In this document: positions 1 to 9,443 of the stretch, piece after piece
Numbering within the stretch: the stretch's first letter is position 1
Layout: each line of letters begins with the position of its first letter
DNA from: Chrysomallon squamiferum
Lineage: Eukaryota > Mollusca > Gastropoda > Neomphalida > Peltospiridae
Length of the DNA: 22,500 nucleotides
Assembly (NCBI GenBank): GCA_012295275.1
Contig: CM022676.1
Span: forward strand, 3,422,258 to 3,444,757
Direction of reading: 5' to 3'
Notes under the pieces: model-generated
What the model saw: the letters and a program-made list of their open reading frames with translations, nothing else
Databases searched by the model: none
What the model was told of the DNA's origin: nothing
Program-made: the position numbers and the translations under genes

Positions 1-30
1 ACATCCAAGTAAGTATATAATACGCTGCAG

Positions 31-50
31 CAAATAATAATAATATTATA

Positions 51-114
<64 letters not shown>

Positions 115-300
115 TAATTACTAATTAAGACAAAGAAAGAATATTTAAATAAATAAATAAACAAATAATAAATAAATCAATAAATCAATAAATAAATAAA
201 TAAATAATAAAACGTTAATAAATAAAACAGTAAATAAAGAAAGTCAAAACGAAATTAAACATAAAAATTAAAAATAAAAATACAATAAAATAAAATAAAA
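31..300. repeat. AAT and AAAT microsatellite block
   Basis: Nearly uninterrupted AAT triplets to about 118, then AAAT/AATA tetramers to about 235, grading into AAAAT pentamers near 300. No coding capacity is seen. Confidence 0.95.
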
Positions 301-390
301 TAAAAGATAAACGATATATCTATATTTTCATGCTAAAATTAGAATGAAGCGTAAAACAGAACTGACAATAAACTGTTAAAACGACATCTT

Positions 391-394
391 ATTA

Positions 395-448
<54 letters not shown>

Positions 449-590
449 CATTATTATTATGTGGTTTTATTATTTTTATTATTGTTATTGTTATTATTAT
501 TATTATTATTTTTATTATTGTTATTATTAGTATTAGTAGTAGTAGTAGTATTAGTAGCAGTATCGTTGTAGTTGTAGTAGTAGTAGTATT
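391..590. repeat. ATT / TTG / TAG compound microsatellite
   Basis: ATT triplets (about 391-520) change by point substitution into TTG and then TAG/GTA triplets to about 590. This is the typical pattern of a degenerating compound microsatellite. Confidence 0.95.
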
Positions 591-654
591 GTTACTTTTT
601 TTTTAATACGATGAGAAGTACAAACTACTAAAGCAGATTACGAAAATGTGTCTA

Positions 655-759
655 TCTGTCTGTCTGTCTGTCTCTCTATCTGTGACTCATATAGCAGGTT
701 AACCTAGTCATTTCAAAATCAGACTAATGTACGTACGTACGTATGTATGTATGTATGTG

Positions 760-826
<67 letters not shown>

Positions 827-866
827 GTGATAACCCAGATATATTATTTGGTTAAACTCCTACATG
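655..866 (+). repeat. Dispersed element copy 1, interrupted by a GTAT/AT microsatellite
   Basis: The left part (682-727) and right part (about 826-866) match, in the same order, a second copy at 3765-3870. Shared strings include CATTTCAAAATCAGACTAAT on the left and ACCCAGATATATTA (one or two differences) on the right. In this copy about 100 bp of GTAC, GTAT and AT repeats separate the two halves. A TCTG run (655-680) precedes it. The element family is not recognised; it may be a short non-autonomous mobile element. Confidence 0.7.
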
Positions 867-899
867 AATGATAGACAGTCATGCAGACAGACATATTTC

Positions 900-1027
900 T
901 CGTTTCAAAATCATATATACGTATATATGTAATATATGTATGTATGTATTTATGTATGTATGTATGTATGTATGTATGTATGTATGTATGTATGTATGTA
1001 TGTATGTATGTATGTATGTATGTATGT
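900..1027. repeat. GTAT tetranucleotide microsatellite
   Basis: About 20 GTAT units (936-1027) preceded by TTTCAAAATC at 903-912, the same ten bases that occur in the dispersed element at 711-720. It may be a third, mostly overgrown copy. The reading frames across it on both strands are repeat artefacts. Confidence 0.85.
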
Positions 1028-1130
1028 CATAAGCATGTGTATACTGTATTTTTAATAACAAATCGCTGTGTAGTTAATATGATAGAAATAATTATTGTGT
1101 TTTGACTGTAATTATTGTATATAACAGACT

Positions 1131-1172
1131 ACGCATCCGGCAAGCCTTAAGCAGGAGGTGACCCGGATTTCA
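1131..1172. other. Short GC-richer block with inverted ATCCGG/CCGGAT
   Basis: An island of higher GC in AT-rich DNA. ATCCGG (1135-1140) faces CCGGAT (1163-1168), which could form a short stem. It is not recognised; it may be a repeat remnant. Confidence 0.3.
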
Positions 1173-1411
1173 GTATTTTTCAGTTGTTGTCTATATACAT
1201 TTCATTTCTTCTTCTTCTTCTTCTTCTTCTTGTTATTACTAGTATAAAGACTAGTATAAAGGTTATCTTGATAAATACGTTAATGCGTATGAAAATACAG
1301 ATATAAGCTTCTGTATATTCTTTAGTATACTGTAATAATTATAAATCGTTGTTGTAGTTTTTGTGACCATAATGTAATTTTTCCGTCATCAGGATTAGAA
1401 AATAAATAAAT

Positions 1412-1416
<5 letters not shown>

Positions 1417-1490
<74 letters not shown>
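1417..1490. repeat. AG dinucleotide microsatellite
   Basis: 37 uninterrupted AG units, preceded by five AAAT units. A TTC triplet run lies upstream at about 1206-1231. Otherwise the stretch 1030-1840 is AT-rich with nothing coding. Confidence 0.97.
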
Positions 1491-1492
<2 letters not shown>

Positions 1493-1839
1493 AATTTATA
1501 TTTGAATTTTACTTACAGTTACAAAATTAACTATTTCATTTAGTTTATTTATTTTTATTTAATTTGAATTTGAATTCGTTTCCTGATGATAAATAAGTAA
1601 ATAAATAAATAAATAAATACAAGAAATTACGAATTTTCAAAACTGAACATTTAGGTCAAAATATACGTAATATTTAACTAAAGTTTGTTCACATCTGAGT
1701 TATATTTATTTACATTCACAATTTATTTATTTATTATTTGCTTATTTGCAGATTAAGCAAGAATACGAAATATTACAGTATTAAAAACAACATATTATTA
1801 TTTATTTATTAAACGTCACGATCTAATATCATGTCTTTT

Positions 1840-2190
1840 CAAACTTAGAATGCACGCAGTAGAGCGCACCACTTCAAGCCACGCCTAATTCAAAAGCTGA
1901 CCAATCAAATCGCTGCATGTGTTTGACACCGCACACCTTCCGATTAAAGCGCGCGATGTCACGCTGACATTTGGCGGGCTGCTGTCTAGTCACGTACGGG
2001 GGTAAAAAGTTCGCGCGTCTCGCCCGCACAGTTCGGCTGCTCTATTGGAATGCAAATTTGGTCGTCTAGCGCAGCTCTTTTTCGTGGAGTCACATTTCTG
2101 TGGCTTGCTCGCGTTTTCATAGGTCTAGCATCGATACGTAGTAATACTTAGCTGAACAAATAAAAGTGTTTTAAAGAGACGATTGTTTTG
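1840..2190. promoter_or_regulatory. CpG-rich putative promoter or control block
   Basis: About 350 bp with many CpG dinucleotides and roughly balanced GC, set in DNA of far lower GC. Visible motifs: CCAAT at 1901-1905, an inverted CCAAT (ATTGG) at 2044-2048, an octamer ATGCAAAT at 2050-2057 and an E2F-like TTTGGCGGG at 1970-1978. GTCACGTAC lies near 1988, and an AATAAA near 2160. No open reading frame on either strand explains it. It lies 1.1 kb upstream of the PEX19 start codon, so it could be a distal promoter with an untranslated first exon, a promoter for a gene to the left, or a non-coding transcription unit. Confidence 0.5.
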
Positions 2191-2280
2191 TTTTGTTTAG
2201 TTTGTTTATTTATTTATTGTTAATTTGTTAATATATTGTTTTTGTTATTATTTCATTTTAATGATTATGATAGTATTTGT

Positions 2281-2726
2281 CGATATAATAATAATAAAAT
2301 AATAATTATTATTATTATTAATAATAATTATTATTATTATAGTTATATTGTTGCTTATGTTTATTGTTGATGCTGACTTTTGTTAATGTTGATTTTGACG
2401 ATAATGCTATTATTGCTGTTGGGGAAAACAAAGTTCAAATGAAGGGCTGTCGATTTAGGATAGTTTCGCCTCATGTATTTGTCGTTCCAACCTAACAAGG
2501 GTAAAAAGACGGCGGTATGTTTTATACTGTCAGTGGGATCGTGCACAGAATATTATATAAAATATTGTTTTCCCTTGTAAAGCGACAATATTAAATTGTA
2601 TTCCACTACGCAAATCTTTTCGTGTCTGTACTGACCTTGTTCATAATTGATATTATATACATGTGCATTGTCGTATGCAACAAAAGGATAGAAATTTGTG
2701 AGACACATCTTTAAATAAAATATTTC

Positions 2727-2761
<35 letters not shown>

Positions 2762-2874
2762 ACTGGTACATCTTATTTTACTATTACTATTACAGCTACC
2801 ACTACAACAACATCCACTATTATTACTTTTACTACTACTATATTTTCTACTTGTGGTGGTGGTGGTGGTGATGC

Positions 2875-2933
<59 letters not shown>

Positions 2934-2935
2934 CA
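2281..2935. repeat. AAT/ATT, TGG and ACT low-complexity stretch
   Basis: An AAT run facing an ATT run (2283-2341, self-complementary), ATT repeats at 2729-2760, a TGG run near 2853-2870 and an AAT run at about 2876-2931, with AT-rich unique DNA between. The weak reading frames here are built from repeats and show no protein similarity I recognise. Confidence 0.9.
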
Positions 2936-3191
2936 ACAACAACAATAACAAAAATAATTTTATTAATGCAACTGCTTCTACTGATATTATGCCAGAAATG
3001 CTGGCCGTTACACGTAATCGAGAATAGACAAATGTTTGCGGAGAAAGATATAAGTATCACTTATTAACTGTTTGGTTGGAGATTTCTTTTTATAGATCTC
3101 TTAGATTTTGAAATCATTTTACTATATCTGTGTCATGTTTTCCTTGTCCATGGATCTCTATATTTATGTGAGGAATATACAAACGACAATA

Positions 3192-3205
3192 CCACGAGAG
3201 GGCGC
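3192..3205 (+). promoter_or_regulatory. CTCF-like core motif in the PEX19 5' leader
   Basis: The 14-mer CCACGAGAGGGCGC agrees with the classic CTCF core (CCASYAGRKGGCRS) at every position except the fifth. It ends nine bases before the PEX19 ATG. Whether the protein binds here is not shown by sequence. Confidence 0.45.
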
Positions 3206-3214
3206 TAAACTGTC

Positions 3215-3341
3215 ATGGCCGACGATGATACAACCGCAGATGAGAAACAAACGATAACAGTTCGTCCCGAAACGGAATTTAAGGATCCGGTTGTGAGAGA
3301 GGATAAAGCAGAAGATGTAGAACTGAATGAATTACTAGACA
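3215..3341 (+). CDS. PEX19: PEX19 exon 1
   Basis: Encodes residues 1-42 and the first base of codon 43: MADDDTTADEK... to ELNELLD. The donor gtgggt after GACA is required so that A joins GT of exon 2 to make Ser43. Reading on would hit a stop at 3354-3356. Confidence 0.93.
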
Positions 3342-6300
3342 GTGGGTTTGGATAATACGTCACAATGTTTGCTTAATTCGATGTTTTTTATTTCGTCATA
3401 ATGACTCTAAACTTACGACTGATCAAACTTCAAAGTTCAGTTTTGAAAGTGATGACTTTATGTATAGAAACGTGTTACGGAATAGCTTTGTATATATAAA
3501 ACTAATATGTACAAATATTATATTATCAGGACATTGAAATCATAGGAATAGTAAATAATCAATGCCGTGACTAAACTAATTGTTAAAGTTAAAAGTTATA
3601 TTGAAAATAAGTATTAATAATGTTTGATTAAAAAAAAAAAAAAAAATAAATAAAAGCGTACAGTTTAAACTCTAAATTTAAACGACAAAAGTATTTATTG
3701 TTATCGGATATCTTAACTATGGATAAACTATGTTTAATACAAAATGTTATTGTTATTTATAAAATGTCTGTCACTCATATGATATAGCAGGTCAACCTAG
3801 ACATTTCAAAATCAGACTAATACATATATATGTGATGACCCAGATATATTAGTTGGTTAAGTTCCATATGTTTTACAAATAATTTTGTGTAAAATATTTA
3901 GTAATTGGTTTCATTAGGTGCTTTAGAAGACTTTGGAAAGTCAGATGTAGCCACATGTAACCCAGCCCAGACACAGACTAGTGAAAAGAGTATAGGAAAT
4001 GATGCTGCTGCTGATGATGCTGCACGTTCAAGTTCAAACCAGACAGTCTGTTGATGTTTTGTGATATAAAATACATTTATAAATTACCTAAATGTTTTTA
4101 ATTACATCTTATTTTTAGTTGCTTCTTTATTCATATAAAATTATTTATAAATCATTTAAATACATCTGTTTGCTTCACCTTTTAATTTATTAATCTTTAT
4201 TAATGTTTTATTATTCATAAAGTTTATCAATTAATTGATTAAATAGGTCTCTTTACTTCTCAGTGTGTTGTTTAGTTTATTAAGGTAACTGTCTTAAATG
4301 ATCTTTGTTAATGTTACATTATTGATGTAATTTATTTATAAATTGCTTAAATAAGTCTGTTCCCTTGATATTTAATCAGTGTAATGTAACCATCATTGTG
4401 GTTTGTTATTATTAAAATATGGTGATAAAATAATGAACTTATGAAAATGTATTGAAATGAAATTTTATTATTAATTTTTTTTCCATGATGTGTTTTTGTA
4501 CATGTATAGAAATTTAATTTAAAAAAATATAAAATTTTAATAGCGGTCATTATCACTGTAGTGGTAGTAGAATTATCTTTTGGTTGTTAGTAGTAGTAGT
4601 AGTAGTAGTCATAATTGTAGTTGTAGTAGTAGCTGCAGTAATACTATCTGTTGTGTTGTAGTAGATTACGGAATTTAAAATATTTCAGGAGTCAGCAGAT
4701 GCCATTGGACTTGGAGAAGATGACTTTTCGGAAGAGATGTCAGAGCAGATGGCGAAACAGTTTGAGGATGCGATGAAGTCGTTCATGGCACAGGACCCAG
4801 CATTGATGCAGCAGTTTCAGAAGTTGTCATCATCGGCAGCACACGCTGGTTAGTATGTTAGAGGTGTTTGACCTTTAACCCTTTGACTTGAAGCAGTTTA
4901 AAACTGAGAGTTCAACAGTTTTAATCACAGTGTGTTGTTGTTGTTAGCATTTTCTTATTAATAGCATCACGCTCGTTAGACGTTTTAACATAAAGTCAGT
5001 TTCATATATAAGAGAAGAGATTTTAAAATTTGGAAAAAACATTTAAATCCCAAGAGTCCCAGATCAGGTTGATTTTGAAAGTGTCAGCTCAAAATCAGGA
5101 TTTTGCAAGTGAATAGTTAAAATATATCAGCATGTTATAATAGAAGGTTTTTATTGTTGTCATACTTCTTTTCATTTTTGGACAATTTTTAAAAAGGTTT
5201 TCTTGCAAAATGGTAAACGACAAATGAACATTTTGTATGATAAAAGTTTTCATTGCTTGTTTTTCTTGTATATTTTTTTATCAATAGAGTTATTTAGTGC
5301 ATCTGACAATATCAGAAGATTCTGTAGGAAATTTGCCAAGACTTAGACAGAAAGAGAAGACAGTTCACTAAAAAGCAATCGATTGAGAAAACCAGTGTTA
5401 AAGTTTCACAATATTACTGTCTGATTTTCTTTTTGATCAGAGCTGATGTTTTCTGTGTTTCAGACATTTTATTTATGCCAATTTCTGTTAAATAACAGCG
5501 AAACAGATGATCATATTTCAAAATCATGGCAACAGATAAACAAGCGTGGGTGTGCAGTCATGTGATATATTTCAGCCAATGGTTGGTGCTTATTCAACAT
5601 TTTCTCGGCTGACATAGTTTTCCGATGGCTGAATATTTCTATACAATCACCCAGTGTGAAAATATATAAAAACTAAATAAAATTTTTTTTACTTAAAATT
5701 TAAAAGATTTAAATCATTTTAAATATTTAGTCTATGTAGCTAGGTCAAACAGAATATTAATCTTGAAACGTGCAGTTTCTATACCTAAAATTCTAAACAT
5801 TTGAATTATTTTCTTTAATTTTTACATTCTTTTGTGAAAAAAAAAAAAAAAACATTTAAACACATCCAACCTTTATTTATACATTAGAAAATTCAGAGGA
5901 AAAAAAAAATTAACCTTTACCCATTGGACAGCTTTTTTTCCCTTTCAGTTTACGTCCAATTTCTGTACTGATATGGAGTTAATAACATTTATATATCTAA
6001 GCCATATAGTACATATTTTATTATATGTGATTATCAGATATCTTTAAATATCAGACAAGAGTATCCTTGTGAAAAATAAGAATATTTGAAAAATATTCAT
6101 GGACATTAGCATAGACTACTTCCTAACCTGTTTTCATCATTAGAAGTATGCTTGTAACAAATTCTCATAATCAAAATAACAGTTATTCATCCATTTGAAA
6201 TGTGTTTTAATGTACTGAATGTTCACTGTATGCCTGTCATGGAGAAACATTCATGGAGTTAGTGTGTTGTGTGTTCAAAACAGTTTTACTGTTAGTATTT

Positions 6301-9300
6301 TTCAGAAATAAGAGATTGTGTGAAAAAGATAATTAGTTCTATATGTGTTATTACGGTGTTTATAGCAACCGTTGTTGAGATTCAATCCTAAATCCTGCCA
6401 GTTTTCAAGTGCGAAGGTTTAATCACTACACAAGCAAGTGTGCACTGAAAGTGTTTATCAAAGTGGAGACAACTCACAATATTTTGCATTCCTTGAAAAT
6501 ATATGTTTACTTGTTTAGCTGAAGAAATATGTTTATTATAAATTTTGTTATCAAATTAATGATAAAAACATTTCAATATCAAAAATAAGTGTTATAGTTT
6601 AGTTTGAAAACAAGAATTTTCATTAACAGATCTGTTAGAACAATGCTTTCATTTCTGCAGAGAAAACGTATATATTCCTATATTTAACACTCAGCTCATA
6701 AAAACATGTTTTAAAAAGTTATTCTTACAGTCTAGATGTATTTATATAGTTAATCCACCCCCCAAAGAAACAACAACAAACAAATGTATCTACTTTTTCT
6801 AATTGATACATTTCTTAAAATAAATGTTCTTTGATTAAGAGAGCTTTCTATCAAAGTGGAGATAACTCATCTCTATAGAATGTTTGTATTGTGCCCTTTT
6901 CATGCAAAAATTGTTAGTAATACAAATTATCAAAATTTATTATTATTATTATTATTATTGCTTTTTTTCTTCTTCCCATTCTTCTTCTTACTGTTATTAT
7001 TATTATTATTATTATGATTATTATTATTATTCTTGTTGTTATTATAAACATTGTTATTGTTGTTATTATTATTATTATTATTATTATTGTTATTTTTATT
7101 ATTTTTATTATTCCTGCTGATGGTTGTTATTGCATTATGCTTGTTGTTAATATTACTATTGTTTTTATTATAATCATTGTTGTTATTATTATTACTATTA
7201 TTATTGTTACTGTTATTGTTATTGTTATTGTTATTGTTATAACAGGGGACTCGGAAGCTGCACAGAAGGAGTTCACAGAGACTCTCACACAGACTTTGTC
7301 AGGTTTACAGGAAAACGCTGAGGGTTTGCAAGTAAGTTTACACACTTTTACCTTTTACTGGTGTACAAATTAGAAAAAATAATTTAACAACAATTACACC
7401 CTTCTAGAGATGTACACAAAGTTTTTACACTATAAGCAGACTGACAGACACACTTACTTTTTACCTCATGTACACATTAGAAAAATAATTTAGAGCCTTC
7501 TGTAGATGTTCACAAAGTTTATATTCATAAACAGACTGACAGAGATACAGACACGATTACTTTTTATATTTTACTCGTGTACAAAATAGAAAAATAATTT
7601 GGAGCCTTCTGTAGATGACCACAAAGTTTATATATATAAACAGAGAGACAGACACATTTACTTTTTATCTTTTATCTCATATAAGAATTAGAAATAAAAT
7701 TTAACAACACTGAGAACAGTCTATTATACTGAGTAAACAGACAAACAGACACATTTCCTTTTACCTTTTATCTCATGTACAAAATCAAATTTAACAACAG
7801 TTAAATCAGTATGTAAGCTTACACAAATTTTACACACTGTAAACATCTAGACAGACAAATTTAATTTTTACTGTTTACTTCGTGTATAAATAAGAATTAA
7901 TATTTAGAGCACTTTACAGATATACACTGTAAAAAGTCAGACATTTAATTTTTGCCTTGTACCTTGTGTATGAGTTAGAAAAAGACTTCAACAGTATTCA
8001 GAGCAGTGTACAGACACACACAAAGATTTAACAGACACTTGTACCTTATCTATGAATTAGAAATAAAATTTAACAACAGTTACAGACACAATAATCAGAC
8101 AAACATACAGACACTCTTCTTTAACTTTTCCTTTTTTTAACCTTCTGCCTTTTGTATACATAAAAACTGTAAATTGTAAATTTCCATCCGACATTTTTTT
8201 TAACAGATTATTTTGTCTTTTTTTAATATTATTTTTTAATTATTTTTTAACCACAGAGTGAGGTGTGTGAGGAGGATTTGTCTCAGGCGTTCTACAACAT
8301 GGGGCTGGACGGTCAGGCTGAGGGAGAGTTCTTCCCGATGATGCAGGGAATGATGAAGATGCTGTTGTCTAAAGATGTCCTCTATCCATCACTGAAAGAA
8401 ATCTCTGACAAGGTAAGTAACGACATCGATGTTTAAGTCATTTATCAAGTCATGAAAAGTCAAAGAGATATCTGTCTACCTATTTATTTATAAGTAGAGA
8501 GAGAGACCAAGAGGTCTAAGGTGTGTGCTCAATACTAAAATAAATCTATAATAATCATTCTTGGCATATTTTTTTTACAACTGTGTGTGACCATCAAAGA
8601 TATTTTTATAGACTTTTGAAAGAAATTTGTGAGAAAATAGATAACTAGCTTCTTCATCAACAGCAGTGGTCATCAAAATAGCCGATGTTGACCTCTTGAA
8701 GGTCACTGGGACTATCAAAAGGGCTAATAAATGTTTACGGGTCAAAGGTGCAACTAGTAACAGAAATAAGAATTAAAGTAACCAAACACAAATAAAAAAT
8801 CAGCCTTTTCAACTATCAGTAGTGAAGAAAAAGGGTAAAGAAATTATTACCTTTAAATAGAGAAATTTATTTATTTATTTATTTATTTATTTAATTTGTT
8901 CAGAGTTGATTAAGAAATGAGGTATTTTGTGAAGAGTCCACCGAGTCACAATCTACGATATCGCTATTTAGAAAATCATTATTATATTACTACGCATATT
9001 TCTAAATAACAGAAAATAAAATTGTAATATATCTGGCATTCTGCTTTACATTTTTGTTTTGTTCACAGTATCCAAAATGGTTGTCTGAAAACAAAGAGAG
9101 AACAAAGCAAGAAGAATACGATAACTACACGAAGCAACACAAAATCATCCAGTCTATATGTACAGAGTTCGAGTCGGAACGGGAAACTGACTCAGAGGAA
9201 ACGAAACACCACAGATTTGATAGACTGATGGACTTAATGCAGCAGGTATCTTTTGTTTTATTTTTATTACAATTTTTTAGTTTTTAAATAACGTTATTGC

Positions 9301-9398
9301 AGGATTCTATGAAAATAATGGAGTGATGCAGAAAGGAATTATTTGGTTTTGTTACAGTTTTTTATTTTTTTAAAACAAGCTATTGTAGGACTCTACAA

Positions 9399-9443
<45 letters not shown>

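Noticed and set aside
879-1105. Open frames on both strands with YVCM or HTYI repeats
   Set aside because: Both are translations of the GTAT tetranucleotide repeat.
1840-2190. Histone H2B gene promoter (octamer plus CCAAT)
   Set aside because: No histone reading frame or histone 3' stem-loop follows on either strand. Kept only as an unassigned control block.
7014-7373. Hydrophobic Ile/Val-rich N-terminus fused to TLSGLQENAEGLQ
   Set aside because: The hydrophobic part is TTA/TTG microsatellite in intron 3. Only the end is real and belongs to PEX19 exon 4.
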